64,000 nt of DNA from Variovorax jilinensis (GCF_030316885.1 NZ_JASZYQ010000001.1:682001-746000), one strand, 5' to 3'; numbered from the stretch's first letter, positions 43,726 through 53,481 are shown. The notes: a model not told the origin generated them from the sequence alone. Made by a program: numbers and translations.

Positions 43726-45750
43726 ATGCCGTCGACGACGCCTGCGTTCCTGAGCCACCCTGGCTTCTGGAAGAGATTTGCGGCCGTGGTGGTGGGCCTG
43801 CTGGTCGCGATCTGGCTGCTGCTCGCCTTCTTCCCCTGGGATCTGCTGCGTGAACCCATCAACCGCTACGTGAGCGAGCGCACAGGGCGCAAGTTCGAGA
43901 TCACGCGCAAGCTCGATGTGAAGCTCGGCCTGCGCCAGGCGACCGTGATGTTCGATGGCATCGAGTTCGCCAACCCGGGCTGGGCACGCGAACCCTATCT
44001 CGTGCGCGCGCAGGGCGGGGAGTTCGACATCCGCTTCTGGCAACTGATCGCCAATCGCGTGGTTCTGCCGCGCGTCAAGCTCGACTCGCCGGCCATTGGC
44101 CTGCAGATGGAAGAGGACGGTCGTCGGACCTGGGCCTTCGACACCGAGGGCGACGGCTCCGGCACGGTGCCGACCATCGGACTGATCCAGGTCGACGGCG
44201 GCACCCTCGATTTTCTTGCGCCGGCGAAGCAGATGGACCTGCAGGCCGCCTTCAGCTTCGACAGCAGCCGCGGCGACATGCCGCTCGACTTCGAGATCAA
44301 GGGCCGCACTCGGGGCCAGCCGCTTTCGGCCAAGGGGCGGACCGGCAACGTCATGCAGCTGACCTCGGCCGGGCAGCCGCCGTTCCCGCTCGAGATCGAC
44401 CTCAAGGTGGCGCAGACGCGACTGCAGGCCAAGGGAACCGTGGCCGAGTTGACAGAGCTAGACGGCCTCGATGCCCAGTTCGACATCCGCGGCCCCAATC
44501 TCGGACGCCTCTATCCGGCGCTCGGCATCGCGTTGCCGCAGACGCCGCCCTATGCGCTGAGCGGCAACCTGCGCAAGAACGCGGCCCTGTGGGAAGTCCG
44601 CGGCATGAAGGGCCGCCTGGGCCTCTCGGACATCGGCGGCGACATGCAGTTCGACAAGTCGCAGAAGATCCCCCACCTCGGCGGCACGCTGAAGTCCAAG
44701 GTCATGGACATGGACGACCTCGGCCCGCTGATCGGCCTGCCCCCCACCGAGCGCTCGGCCAACGCCGTCGAGGGGGTGGCGCCGCCGCCCACCATCGAGC
44801 AGGCGAAGCGTCCGGGCGGCAAGGTCCTGCCCGATGCCACGCTCGACTTCGAGCGCCTGCGCGCGATGAATGCCGACGTCAGCTACACCGCCGAACGCAT
44901 CAAGAACGTGCGCGAGCTGCCGCTCGACCGTGGCAGTGTGCAGGTCAAGCTCAAGGACGGCGTACTGACGCTCGACCCGCTCGATCTTGGCGTGGCGAGC
45001 GGGAAGATCGCGGGCGCCATCCGCATCGATGCGACGCAGAATCCGGCCGACATCCGCGCCGCGCTCGAAGTGCGTGCGATGCAGCTCAACCGCCTGATTC
45101 CCAAGGTCGAGACCCTCAAGACCAGCTTCGGCAAGCTCGACGGTCGCATCCATCTTTCAGGACGGGGCAACTCGGTCGCGACCTGGCTCGGCAACGCCTC
45201 GGGAGACGTCGCGGCGATCACGGGGCGGGGCCAGTTCAGCAACCTGCTGCTCGAGTTTCTCGGCCTCGACGGCGGCGAGATCATCAAGTTCCTGCTCGAG
45301 GGCGACCACAACGTCGAGTTGCGCTGCGCTGCGCTGGCCTTCGATGTCGAGAAGGGCGTGATGAAAAGCCGCAGCGTGGTGTTCGACACCACCGACACGG
45401 TCTTCAATGCCACCGGCAACGTCAACCTCGGCAGCGAGAGCATGGACATCGTGATCCGCCAGCAGCCCAAGGACATGAGCATCCTCGCGCTTCGCACGCC
45501 GCTGCGCGTGCACGGCACCTTCGGCTCGCCGAAGGCCGGCGTGGAAGCGGCGCCGCTGGCGGCCCGTGGCGCGGCTGCCGTGGCCCTGGCGGCCATCAAC
45601 CCGCTGCTGGCGCTGGCCGCGACGATCGAGACCGGTCCGGGCAAGGACGCCGATTGCGCCGCGGTGCTGGCGGAAGCCAGGAAGCCATCGGCCGGTGCGG
45701 CCGCAGCGGGTGCCGCCAAGGCCAGGCAGCAGCCGGCCAACGGCGGTTGA
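43726..45750 (+). CDS. AsmA-family protein
   Basis: Protein of 674 residues with an N-terminal membrane anchor (about 16-36) and the AsmA domain architecture (INRYVSERTGRKFEITRKLD, then FDGIEFANPGWA). The C-terminal AsmA_2-like part (about 460-600) has GDVAAITGRGQFSNLLLEF and MDIVIRQQPKDMSI. AsmA-like proteins are thought to bridge the periplasm and move phospholipids to the outer membrane. The C-terminal tail is Ala/Lys rich. It is convergent with moeB, with 12 bp between the stops. Confidence 0.9.
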   Translation: MPSTTPAFLSHPGFWKRFAAVVVGLLVAIWLLLAFFPWDLLREPINRYVSERTGRKFEITRKLDVKLGLRQATVMFDGIEFANPGWAREPYLVRAQGGEFDIRFWQLIANRVVLPRVKLDSPAIGLQMEEDGRRTWAFDTEGDGSGTVPTIGLIQVDGGTLDFLAPAKQMDLQAAFSFDSSRGDMPLDFEIKGRTRGQPLSAKGRTGNVMQLTSAGQPPFPLEIDLKVAQTRLQAKGTVAELTELDGLDAQFDIRGPNLGRLYPALGIALPQTPPYALSGNLRKNAALWEVRGMKGRLGLSDIGGDMQFDKSQKIPHLGGTLKSKVMDMDDLGPLIGLPPTERSANAVEGVAPPPTIEQAKRPGGKVLPDATLDFERLRAMNADVSYTAERIKNVRELPLDRGSVQVKLKDGVLTLDPLDLGVASGKIAGAIRIDATQNPADIRAALEVRAMQLNRLIPKVETLKTSFGKLDGRIHLSGRGNSVATWLGNASGDVAAITGRGQFSNLLLEFLGLDGGEIIKFLLEGDHNVELRCAALAFDVEKGVMKSRSVVFDTTDTVFNATGNVNLGSESMDIVIRQQPKDMSILALRTPLRVHGTFGSPKAGVEAAPLAARGAAAVALAAINPLLALAATIETGPGKDADCAAVLAEARKPSAGAAAAGAAKARQQPANGG

Positions 45751-45762
45751 AGCAGCTGCGCC

Positions 45763-46533
45763 TCAGTCGGCAGGTTTGGGCAAGGGCCGGTGCCCGCAGA
45801 CCCGGCAGCCGGGGTCGCGTGCCACGCCCAGCGTGTCGAATGCGGTGCGCCGGCCGTCGAACATCAGCAGCCGGCCCGCCATCGAGGGACCGATGCCCGC
45901 GAGCAGCTTGATCGCCTCGCTGGCCTGCAGCGTGCCGATGGTGCCGACCACCGGTCCCAGCACGCCGAGCACGGCGCAGCGTGTCTCTTCGAAATCGGCC
46001 TCGGGCGGGAAGATGCAGGCGTAGCAGGGCGAAACGGCGTCGCGCGTGTCGTAGACGCTCAGCTGGCCGTCGAAACGGATCGCCGCGCCCGCCACCAGCG
46101 GAACCGCATGCGCCACGCAGGCGCGATTCACCGCGTGGCGCGTGGCGAAGTTGTCGCTGCAGTCGAGCACCACGTCGGCACTCGCGACCAGCTGGCCGAG
46201 CAGGGCGTCGTCGGCGCGCAACCGGTGCGTATCGATGCGGATATCGGGATTGAGCTCGCGCATCGCGACGGCCGCCGAATCGACCTTGGCCAACCCGACC
46301 CGCGCCGTCGTGTGCGCCACCTGGCGCTGCAGGTTGGTGAGATCGAGCGTGTCGTCGTCGACCAGCGTGATCTGGCCGACACCGGCCGCGGCGAGGTAGA
46401 GCAGGGCCGGCGAGCCGAGTCCGCCGGCACCGATCACCAGCGCATGGGCGGCGCTCACGCGCGCCTGGCCGTCGATGCCGAATTCTTCCAGCAGGATGTG
46501 GCGCGAGTAGCGCAGCAGGTCCTGGTCTTCCAT
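45763..46533 (-). CDS. moeB: MoeB/ThiF-family adenylyltransferase
   Basis: E1-like enzyme of 256 residues that adenylates the C-terminal glycine of a small sulfur carrier such as MoaD or ThiS, for molybdopterin or thiamine. The nucleotide site is VIGAGGLGSPALLYLAAAGVG, followed by the Asp-rich VDDDTLDLTNLQRQ. Zinc cysteines are CYAC and CRVC. The active-site Cys is probably in RCAVLGVLGP. It cannot be separated from ThiF or HesA on sequence alone; gene order gpmA-ctpA-moeB is usual in betaproteobacteria. It lies 61 bp after ctpA. Confidence 0.88.
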   Translation of the reverse strand: MEDQDLLRYSRHILLEEFGIDGQARVSAAHALVIGAGGLGSPALLYLAAAGVGQITLVDDDTLDLTNLQRQVAHTTARVGLAKVDSAAVAMRELNPDIRIDTHRLRADDALLGQLVASADVVLDCSDNFATRHAVNRACVAHAVPLVAGAAIRFDGQLSVYDTRDAVSPCYACIFPPEADFEETRCAVLGVLGPVVGTIGTLQASEAIKLLAGIGPSMAGRLLMFDGRRTAFDTLGVARDPGCRVCGHRPLPKPAD

Positions 46534-46594
46534 GCGCCGCGCGGAACCGATTCGACGGTCGCCCGGGCCGCACGGGCCCGGCGACTGCGCCGGA

Positions 46595-48037
46595 TCAGTT
46601 GTCCTTCTTCTCTTCCTTGTTGTCGACGATGACCTGGGTCTTGCTCACGAGCACCGGCTGGCCCTTGAGGCTCTTGACGGCCTGCGCGAGCGCGAAGTCG
46701 TCGGTGGCGCCGAACTCGGGCACCTTGCGGTCCTGCGGCGGCTTCTTGGCCTCTTCCTCGAGGCGCTTGCGGGCCTCGTCGCGCGCCTTCTCGCGTTCCG
46801 GGTCCTTGCTCTCGGGGCCCTGGCCGCTGGCCAGGTGCTTCTCGAGGTCGGCCTCGCGCATCCGCAGCGCGGCGAAGGGGCTGCCTTCGGCGCTCTCGTC
46901 GACCAGCACGTTGGGCACGATGCCCTTGGCCTGGATCGAGGTGCCGCTCGGCGTGTAGTAGCGCGCGGTCGTGATCTTCAGGCCGGTGTCGGGGCCGAGC
47001 GGGCGCACGGTCTGCACCGAACCCTTGCCGAAGGTCTGGCTGCCCATGATGGTGGCGCGCTTGTGGTCCTGCAGGGCGCCCGCGACGATCTCGCTGGCCG
47101 AGGCCGAGCCTTCGTTCACGAGAACGACCAGCGGCACGGTCTTGAGCGCGGCCGGCAGGTTGCGCAGCGGGTCGCTGCCCGCGCGACGCTGGTAGAACTC
47201 GGGCGCGGCCTTGTAGATCGACTTGCTCTCAGCGAGCTGGCCGTCGGTCGACACGACCGTGACGTTCTCGGGCAGGAAGGCGGCCGAGATGGCAACTGCC
47301 GCGTCGAGCAGGCCGCCCGGGTCGTTGCGCAGGTCAAGCACCAGACCCTTGAGGTTCGGGTCCTGCTTGTAGATCTCCTCGACCTTCTTCACGAAGTCGT
47401 CGACCGTGCGTTCCTGGAACTGCGACAGTCGAATCCACGCGTAGCCCGGCTCCACGACCTTGCCGCGGACCGACTGCGTGCGGATTTCCTCGCGCGTGAT
47501 GGTGACCGGGAAGGTGCGGTTCTCGTCCTTGCGGAAGATGGTCAGCAGCACCTTGGTGTTGGCCTCGCCGCGCATGCGCTTGACCGCCTCGTTGAGGGAC
47601 AGGCCGCGCACGGCGGTGTCGTCGATCTTGGTGATCAGGTCGTTCGGCTTGAGGCCGGCACGGAAGGCCGGGGAGCCTTCGATCGGCGACACCAACTTAA
47701 TCAGGCCGTCTTCCTGCGAGATCTCGATGCCGACGCCGACGAAGCGGCCGGTTGTGCCTTCGCGGAATTCCTTGAAGGACTTCTTGTCGAAATACTGGGA
47801 ATGCGGATCGAGCCCCGCGACCATGCCGGAGATGGCATCCGAGATGAGCTTCTTCTCGTCCACCGGCTCGACGTAGTCGCTCTTGACCATGCCGAACACG
47901 GCAGCGAGTTGCTGCAGTTCCTCGAGCGGCAGGGGAGCCAGCGAGCCGCGAGCGACGGTTTGCAACGAAACGGTAGTCAGCACGCCGGCGCACACGCCTG
48001 CGGCAACCCAGCCGGTAATCTTCATTTTCTGGCCCAT
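46595..48037 (-). CDS. ctpA: C-terminal processing peptidase, S41 family
   Basis: Periplasmic serine protease of 480 residues. A signal anchor (about 6-28) is followed by a helical N-domain (about 33-80), a PDZ domain (about 83-170) and the S41 catalytic domain with Ser in EGSASASEIVAGAL and Lys in TFGKGSVQTV. The C-terminal tail is Lys/Glu rich. CtpA-type proteases trim C-termini of envelope and cell-wall proteins. ATG 48037 (MGQKMKITGW) has GAGGA upstream. It lies 99 bp downstream of gpmA. Confidence 0.94.
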   Translation of the reverse strand: MGQKMKITGWVAAGVCAGVLTTVSLQTVARGSLAPLPLEELQQLAAVFGMVKSDYVEPVDEKKLISDAISGMVAGLDPHSQYFDKKSFKEFREGTTGRFVGVGIEISQEDGLIKLVSPIEGSPAFRAGLKPNDLITKIDDTAVRGLSLNEAVKRMRGEANTKVLLTIFRKDENRTFPVTITREEIRTQSVRGKVVEPGYAWIRLSQFQERTVDDFVKKVEEIYKQDPNLKGLVLDLRNDPGGLLDAAVAISAAFLPENVTVVSTDGQLAESKSIYKAAPEFYQRRAGSDPLRNLPAALKTVPLVVLVNEGSASASEIVAGALQDHKRATIMGSQTFGKGSVQTVRPLGPDTGLKITTARYYTPSGTSIQAKGIVPNVLVDESAEGSPFAALRMREADLEKHLASGQGPESKDPEREKARDEARKRLEEEAKKPPQDRKVPEFGATDDFALAQAVKSLKGQPVLVSKTQVIVDNKEEKKDN

Positions 48038-48136
48038 GTGTAGTGTCCTCAGTCGGCTGTCAAACCAATATACACATCTTGGAAGCAACTTGTCTGCCGG
48101 GGTTCCGCGAACCCGACCTGCAATCTCACAATTTCG

Positions 48137-48880
48137 TTACGCTTTGCCCTGGGAGGCCACGGCTGCAACCGCTTTCTCGGCGGCTTCGGCATCGCCCAGG
48201 TAGTAGTGGCGCAGCGGCTTGAGCTCGTCGTCGAGTTCGTAGACCAGCGGAATCCCGTTGGGGATGTTGAGGCCGACGATCTCGTCGTCGGAGATGCCGT
48301 CGAGATACTTCACGAGCGCGCGGATCGAATTGCCGTGCGCCGCCACCACCAGCCGGCGGCCGGCGCGGATCGCGGGCGCCATCGACTCGTTCCAGAACGG
48401 CAGCACGCGCGCCACCGTGTCCTTGAGGCACTCGGTCAGCGGCACCTGCTCGGGCGACAGCTTGGCATAGCGGACGTCGCCGCGCTCGCTGCGCGGGTCG
48501 TTCGGCTCGAGCGGCGGCGGCGGCGTGCCGTAGCTGCGGCGCCAGACCAGCACCTGCTCGTCGCCGTACTTCTTGGCCGTCTCGGCCTTGTTGAGCCCCT
48601 GCAGGCCGCCGTAGTGGCGTTCGTTCAGGCGCCAGGAATGGACCACCGGCAGCCAGGTGCGGTCGAGCTCGTCGAGGGTGTGCCACAGCGTGCGGGTGGC
48701 GCGCTTGAGCACGCTGGTGTAGGCGACGTCGAAGTCGTAGCCCTCGGCCTTGAGCAGCCGACCGGCCTGCTTGGCCTGCTCGACGCCGGTGGGCGTGAGG
48801 TCGACATCGGTCCAGCCGGTGAAGCGGTTTTCGAGATTCCAGGTCGATTCGCCGTGGCGGATCAGTACCAGTTTGTGCAT
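48137..48880 (-). CDS. gpmA: 2,3-bisphosphoglycerate-dependent phosphoglycerate mutase
   Basis: Glycolytic enzyme of 247 residues interconverting 3- and 2-phosphoglycerate. The phosphohistidine motif is [10 protein letters not shown], the second His lies in [11 protein letters not shown], and [15 protein letters not shown] is typical of the cofactor-dependent form. First gene of gpmA-ctpA-moeB, divergent from the rhodanese-grxC-secB-gpsA group, an arrangement common in betaproteobacteria. Confidence 0.96.
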   Translation of the reverse strand: MHKLVLIRHGESTWNLENRFTGWTDVDLTPTGVEQAKQAGRLLKAEGYDFDVAYTSVLKRATRTLWHTLDELDRTWLPVVHSWRLNERHYGGLQGLNKAETAKKYGDEQVLVWRRSYGTPPPPLEPNDPRSERGDVRYAKLSPEQVPLTECLKDTVARVLPFWNESMAPAIRAGRRLVVAAHGNSIRALVKYLDGISDDEIVGLNIPNGIPLVYELDDELKPLRHYYLGDAEAAEKAVAAVASQGKA

Positions 48881-48952
48881 GGGAGAAGCCTTTGGGAACG
48901 CGGTCGGAAAGCCGACATTCTAAAATCCAGGGTTTGCCACAGAAGGAACACC

Positions 48953-49360
48953 GTGAAATTCATTGTCGACAACTGGATGCTGATCCTGATTGCGCTCAGC
49001 TCGGGCGGCATGCTCGCCTGGCCGCTGCTGCGCGGCGCCAATGCCGGCTCGCTCACGGCGCAGGGGGCGGTGCAGCTCATCAACCGCGAGCGTGCGGTGG
49101 TGGTCGACGTGCGCGCGCCCGAGGAATTCGCTGCCGGCCACGTGACCGGCGCCCGCAACGTGCCGCTGGCCGAGCTCGAGCAGAAGCTGCCCGCCACGGT
49201 GAAGAACAAGTCGTTGCCACTGTTGCTTGTCTGCGCGACCGGCTCGCGCGCGCAGCGCGCCGTGGCGACCGCCAAGAAGCTCGGCTACGAACAGGCCCAA
49301 GCCGTGGCCGGCGGACTCAAATCCTGGAAAGACGCTAATCTGCCGCTTGAAAAGGCCTGA
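48953..49360 (+). CDS. Membrane-anchored rhodanese-like protein
   Basis: Protein of 135 residues with an N-terminal membrane segment (about 7-27) and a rhodanese domain (about 40-132). The catalytic Cys is in LLVCATGSRAQRA. GTG 48953 has AGAAGGAA upstream. A TAAAAT hexamer lies at 48921-48926. It heads the rhodanese-grxC-secB-gpsA group; YibN-like proteins in the same position are known, but their sulfur acceptor is not. Confidence 0.9.
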   Translation: MKFIVDNWMLILIALSSGGMLAWPLLRGANAGSLTAQGAVQLINRERAVVVDVRAPEEFAAGHVTGARNVPLAELEQKLPATVKNKSLPLLLVCATGSRAQRAVATAKKLGYEQAQAVAGGLKSWKDANLPLEKA

Positions 49361-49380
49361 ACCCTCACGAGATAGCCCAG

Positions 49381-49641
49381 ATGCAAGCCGTCAAGATGTA
49401 CACCACCGCCGTCTGCCCCTACTGCATACGAGCGAAGCAGATCCTCAAGTCCAAGGGCGTCGAGCAGATCCAGGAGATCCGCATCGACACCGATCCCCAG
49501 GCGCGCGCCACCATGATGGACCTGACACGCCGCCGCACCGTGCCGCAGATCTTCATCGGCGACACCCATGTCGGCGGCTGCGACGACCTGATCGCGCTCG
49601 ACGGCCGCGGCGGCCTGGCGCCGCTGCTGCAGGGCGCCTGA
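49381..49641 (+). CDS. grxC: Glutaredoxin 3 (dithiol)
   Basis: Dithiol glutaredoxin of 86 residues with active site CPYC (12-15) and the glutathione-binding TVPQIFIGDTHVGGCDDL. It uses glutathione to reduce disulfides in the cytoplasm. It lies 20 bp after the rhodanese gene and 118 bp before secB, whose protein chaperones exported proteins. Confidence 0.95.
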   Translation: MQAVKMYTTAVCPYCIRAKQILKSKGVEQIQEIRIDTDPQARATMMDLTRRRTVPQIFIGDTHVGGCDDLIALDGRGGLAPLLQGA

Positions 49642-49759
49642 AGCTACGGGCCGTCTCCGGCCGGTCTTGCAGCCGGGCGATAATCGCCGGCTACCTTCCC
49701 TGAAACCCGCTGCGGGATGTCTCGCGCGGGCCTCGTTTTGATCCTCGAAAGTTAGAGCC

Positions 49760-50224
49760 ATGGCCGACCAGCAAGCACAAGACCCCGTTTTCCAGATCCA
49801 GCGCGTCTATCTCAAGGATCTCTCGCTCGAGCAGCCCAATTCGCCGGCCATCCTGCTCGAACAGGAACAACCCACGGTCGACATCCAGCTCGGCGTCGAC
49901 GCCCAGCCCGTGACCGACGGCATCTACGAGATCACCGTGTCGGCCACCGTGCAGACCAAGATCGGCGACAAGACCGTGTTCCTGGTCGAAGCCAAGCAGG
50001 CCGGCATCTTCGAGATCCGCAACCTGCCGGAAGACCAGATGGCCCCGATCCTCGGCATCGCCTGCCCGCAGATCGTGTACCCCTACCTGCGCGGCAACGT
50101 GGCCGACGTCATCCAGCGCGGCGGCTTCCCGCCGGTGCACCTGGCTGAAATCAACTTCCAGGCCATGTTCGAGCAGCAGCAGGCCCAGGCCGCCGGCCAG
50201 GCCCCGCAGATCGTCACGCAGTAA
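49760..50224 (+). CDS. secB: Protein-export chaperone SecB
   Basis: Tetrameric export chaperone of 154 residues that keeps preproteins unfolded and hands them to SecA. The sequence is acidic, with the family segments [36 protein letters not shown] and [17 protein letters not shown]. The C-terminal Gln/Ala-rich tail is normal. A GGCGATAATCGCC palindrome lies about 80 bp upstream and may contain a -10 hexamer. Confidence 0.96.
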   Translation: MADQQAQDPVFQIQRVYLKDLSLEQPNSPAILLEQEQPTVDIQLGVDAQPVTDGIYEITVSATVQTKIGDKTVFLVEAKQAGIFEIRNLPEDQMAPILGIACPQIVYPYLRGNVADVIQRGGFPPVHLAEINFQAMFEQQQAQAAGQAPQIVTQ

Positions 50225-50246
50225 GCCGGCCGCGCGGGCGCTTCCG

Positions 50247-51260
50247 ATGAAGCTCTGCGTGCTCGGTGCCGGCGCCTGGGGCACGGCGCTGGCGCTCAAT
50301 GCCGCCGGCCGTCACACGGTCGCGCTCTGGGCGCGCGATTCGGACCAGATCGCCGCCATGCAGGCCGCGCGCGAGAACGTGCGCTACCTGCCCGGTGCGG
50401 CGCTTCCCCCCTCTCTTTCGCTCGTTGGCGGCGACGCAACGGCCGCGGTGGCGGACGCCGAGCTCGTCATCGTTGCAACGCCGATGGCGGCGCTGCGCGA
50501 GCAATTGCAGCGCTTGAGCGCCCTCGGCTGCCCGGTCGCATGGCTGTCCAAGGGAGTCGAGCCGGCAGCGGCGGCGGCGGATTCCGACATGCCCGCGTTC
50601 GGGCTGCTGGCGCACGAAATCCAGGCCCAGGTGGCGCCCGGCCTGCGCGCGGGTGTCCTCAGCGGCCCCAGCTTCGCCCAGGAGGTCGCGCAGGCGCGAC
50701 CGACCGCACTGGTCGCCGCCAGCGTCCACGCCGATGTGCGCGAGGCGCTGGTCGAGGCTTTCCACGGACCGGCATTGCGTGTCTACGCCAACGATGACAT
50801 CGTCGGCGTGGAGGTGGGCGGCGCGGTCAAGAACGTGCTGGCGATCGCGACCGGGCTGGCCGACGGCCTCGGCCTGGGCCTCAACGCGCGCGCCGCGCTG
50901 ATCACGCGTGGCCTGGCCGAGATGACCCGCTTCGGCGTCGCGCTCGGCGCGCGTGCCGAAACCTTCATGGGCCTCTCGGGTCTGGGCGACCTGGTGCTCA
51001 CCTCGACCGGCGACCTGTCGCGCAACCGCAAGGTCGGGCTCCTGCTTGCCGAGGGCAAGTCCCTCGCGCAGGCGGTCGATTCGCTGGGCCACGTGGCCGA
51101 AGGCGTCTATTGCGCACGCACCGTCGTGCAGCGCGCGCGTCACCTGGGCATCGAGATGCCGATCGCCGCCGGCGTGGTGGGCGTGCTCGACGGCCATGTG
51201 CGGCCCGCCCAGGCCGTGGCCGAACTGATGGGGCGGGAGCCGGGCGTCGAGCGGGCTTGA
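50247..51260 (+). CDS. gpsA: NAD(P)-dependent glycerol-3-phosphate dehydrogenase
   Basis: Biosynthetic enzyme of 337 residues reducing dihydroxyacetone phosphate to sn-glycerol-3-phosphate for phospholipids. The NAD fold has [11 protein letters not shown], with substrate-site residues in [28 protein letters not shown] and [19 protein letters not shown]. It complements the ugp importer encoded elsewhere in the window. It ends 23 bp after secB began its own coda and is followed by the tandem repeat region. Confidence 0.96.
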   Translation: MKLCVLGAGAWGTALALNAAGRHTVALWARDSDQIAAMQAARENVRYLPGAALPPSLSLVGGDATAAVADAELVIVATPMAALREQLQRLSALGCPVAWLSKGVEPAAAAADSDMPAFGLLAHEIQAQVAPGLRAGVLSGPSFAQEVAQARPTALVAASVHADVREALVEAFHGPALRVYANDDIVGVEVGGAVKNVLAIATGLADGLGLGLNARAALITRGLAEMTRFGVALGARAETFMGLSGLGDLVLTSTGDLSRNRKVGLLLAEGKSLAQAVDSLGHVAEGVYCARTVVQRARHLGIEMPIAAGVVGVLDGHVRPAQAVAELMGREPGVERA

Positions 51261-51298
51261 GCGGCCATGGCGCCGGCGGTGCCCCGGCGGAGCCGGAT

Positions 51299-51560
51299 TC
51301 AGGCCGACGCCGGGCCGCCCCAAGGCGGCCTGCGGCCCCCTCGGGGGGCAGCGACCCACACGGAGTGGGGGAGCGTGGGGGCCAGATCAGGCCGACGCCG
51401 GGCCGCCCCAAGGCGGCCTGCGGCCCCCTCGGGGGGCAGCGACCCACACGGAGTGGGGGAGCGTGGGGGCCAGGATCAGGCCGACGCCGGGCCGCCCCAA
51501 GGCGGCCTGCGGCCCCCTCGGGGGGCAGCGACCCACACGAAGTGGGGGAGCGTGGGGGCG
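51299..51560. repeat. Three tandem 88/89-bp hairpin-rich repeats between gpsA and scpA
   Basis: Three near-identical units start at about 51301, 51389 and 51478. Each holds GGCCGCC/GGCGGCC around a CCAA loop (51313-51319 with 51324-51330 in copy one), a near-palindrome GCCCCCTCGGGGGGC (51335-51349) and a third weaker stem around CCCACACGGAGTGGGG. Small differences (the last copy has ACGAAGTG instead of ACGGAGTG) show the copies have begun to diverge. The block fills the 303-bp space between two convergent genes. It encodes nothing convincing. Confidence 0.9.
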
Positions 51561-51563
51561 ATT

Positions 51564-52493
51564 TCAGGCCGGCGCGTAAGCCAGCCGCACGTAGATCGGC
51601 GCGAAGGCTTCCGCCTGCGTGATGTCGATCAGGGTTTCCTTGGCGAGCTCGAGCATCGCGATGAAGGTCACGATCAGCACCGGCACGCCGCGCGTGACGT
51701 CGAACAGCTTCTCGAACTCGACGAACTGCCGGCCCTGCAGGTGGCGCAGCACGATGCTCATGTGTTCGCGCACGCTGAGTTCCTCGCGCGAGATCTTGTG
51801 GTGCTGCACGAGCTTGGCGCGGCGCAGGATGTCGGCCCAGGCGTCGCGCAGATCGACCACGTTCATGTCCGGAAAGCGTGGCTTGAGCGACTGCTCGATG
51901 TAGACCTGGGCCTTCCAGAAGTCGCGCCCGGCCAGCGGCGTGGCGCTCAGCGCGGCGGCCTGCAGCTTGGTCTGTTCGTATTCGAGCAGGCGGCGAACGA
52001 GTTCGGCGCGCGGGTCCTCGGCTTCCTCGCCGTCGGCCGACTTCTTGGGCGGCAGCAGCATGCGCGACTTGATCTCGATCAGCATCGCGGCCATCAGGAG
52101 GTATTCCGCGGCGAGTTCGAGGTTGGTGTGGCGGATCTCCTCGACGTAGCTCAGGTACTGGCGCGTCACGCCCGCCATCGGGATGTCGAGGATGTTGAAG
52201 TTCTGCTTGCGGATCAGGTAGAGCAGCAGGTCGAGCGGGCCCTCGAAGGCCTCGAGGAAGACCTGCAGCGCTTCGGGCGGGATGTAGAGGTCGTTGGGCA
52301 GCGCGAACAGCGGCTCGCCATAGAGGCGCGCCAGCGCGACCTGGTCGATGACGTCGGGCATCGCGTCCGGGATCTGGCCGGTGCCGTCGTCGACGATGAC
52401 CTCGTCGGACGTCGACCGGGCATCGTCGACGCTGGGCGAGCCGCCTTCGCCCTGGCGGCGCGCGCCGGAACCCGGGACGGCCCGAATGACCAC
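51564..52493 (-). CDS. scpA: Segregation and condensation protein A
   Basis: Kleisin subunit of the SMC condensin complex, 309 residues, long for the family because of a ~45-residue polar N-terminus. The kleisin core begins FEGPLDLLLYLIRKQNFNIL and continues IPMAGVTRQYLSYVEEI and AAEYLLMAAMLIEIKSRMLLP. A C-terminal winged helix (about 225-309) ends LAYAPA. GTG 52493 lies one base after the DUF3460 stop. scpB and smc are not in the window. Confidence 0.93.
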   Translation of the reverse strand: MVIRAVPGSGARRQGEGGSPSVDDARSTSDEVIVDDGTGQIPDAMPDVIDQVALARLYGEPLFALPNDLYIPPEALQVFLEAFEGPLDLLLYLIRKQNFNILDIPMAGVTRQYLSYVEEIRHTNLELAAEYLLMAAMLIEIKSRMLLPPKKSADGEEAEDPRAELVRRLLEYEQTKLQAAALSATPLAGRDFWKAQVYIEQSLKPRFPDMNVVDLRDAWADILRRAKLVQHHKISREELSVREHMSIVLRHLQGRQFVEFEKLFDVTRGVPVLIVTFIAMLELAKETLIDITQAEAFAPIYVRLAYAPA

Positions 52494-52494
52494 C

Positions 52495-52701
52495 TTACTT
52501 GGCGCGGGTCTGGTAGACGTAGGGCTGCATCGGGATACGGCCTTCGCTGTATTCCTCGAGCAGGCTGCGGTCGAGGTGCTTGTCCCACAGCAGGGCGCGG
52601 CCGGCGCGCTGTTCGGCCTCGAGCGTCGGCTTCTTTTCCTTCATCTCGTCGATGAAGTTCGTGATCTCGGAGGTGTAGTGGGGGCGGGCGAAGAGGGACA
52701 T
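52495..52701 (-). CDS. DUF3460 family protein
   Basis: Small protein of 68 residues (MSLFARPHYTSEITNFIDEM, ending QPYVYQTRAK), the usual length and start of the betaproteobacterial DUF3460 family, which usually precedes scpA. The function is unknown. ATG 52701 is chosen because the family begins MSLF/MAIF-like; the frame upstream is open. It is directly joined to scpA. Confidence 0.85.
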   Translation of the reverse strand: MSLFARPHYTSEITNFIDEMKEKKPTLEAEQRAGRALLWDKHLDRSLLEEYSEGRIPMQPYVYQTRAK

Positions 52702-52806
52702 GGCGGTGGGGACCTTTTGCCGCATTTTACCGGGTGGATTCCGCCTTGAAGGCGGCATCGGCATGCGTTAGCGTGGCGGCTCCCAACCATTCCAGGAGAT
52801 TCGCCC

Positions 52807-53481
52807 ATGAAGCGTCGACATTCGATGACCCTTGCTGCAGCGGCCGCTGCCGTCGTCCTGCTGGCGTCCTGCAGCACCAAGGGGCCGGACACGCCGCAGG
52901 GCAAGATGGGCTTCTTCGTGACGAGCAGCAACCCGGGCAAGGGCGCCGATTTCGGCGGACTCTCGGGCGCCGACCGCTTCTGCCAGAGCCTCGCGACCGC
53001 CGTCGGCGCGGGGGGGCGAACCTGGCGCGCCTACCTGAGCACCACTGCCACGCCCACCGCGCCGGCCGTCAATGCGCGCGACCGCATCGGCACCGGACCC
53101 TGGTACAGCGTGACGGGCCAGTTGATCGCCAGCAACGTCGACGGCCTGCATTCCGCCAGCAACGGACTGACCAAGCAGAGCGCCGTGACCGAGAAGGGCG
53201 CGACGATCAGCGGCCGCGGCGACCCGGTCAACCTGCACGACATCCTGACCGGCTCGTCGCCCGACGGGCGTGCGGCACCGGGCCCCAAGGACACGACCTG
53301 CGCCAACTGGACCTCGAGCGGCGACGGTTCGGCGATCGTCGGCCACCACGACCGCACCGGCCTCGACGAAAGCGCACCGGCCAAGTCCTGGAATTCGTCT
53401 CATGCCACGCAGGGCTGCAGCCTCGACGCGCTCAAGAGGACCGGCGGCGGCGGCCTGCTCTACTGTTTCGCTCAGAACTGA
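52807..53481 (+). CDS. Lectin-like lipoprotein
   Basis: Predicted lipoprotein of 224 residues (lipobox LLASC, Cys22). The mature part has GGLSGADRFCQSLATA, a Trp-containing RTWRAYLST, then ARDRIGTGPWYS and a C-terminal disulfide-rich part (TTCANW, TQGCS, LYCF). The pattern is that of proteins called lectins in proteobacteria and recalls the endostatin/C-type-lectin fold; carbohydrate binding is not shown. GGAG precedes the ATG. It stands alone, divergent from DUF3460. Confidence 0.65.
   Translation: MKRRHSMTLAAAAAAVVLLASCSTKGPDTPQGKMGFFVTSSNPGKGADFGGLSGADRFCQSLATAVGAGGRTWRAYLSTTATPTAPAVNARDRIGTGPWYSVTGQLIASNVDGLHSASNGLTKQSAVTEKGATISGRGDPVNLHDILTGSSPDGRAAPGPKDTTCANWTSSGDGSAIVGHHDRTGLDESAPAKSWNSSHATQGCSLDALKRTGGGGLLYCFAQN

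Noticed and set aside
49673..49690. GGCGATAATCGCC palindrome upstream of secB as an operator
   Set aside because: Only 13 bp, and GC-rich genomes give many such palindromes; kept only as a note under secB.
51299..51560. CRISPR array
   Set aside because: The units are 88-89 bp without short unique spacers, each is itself hairpin-rich, and there are no cas genes.
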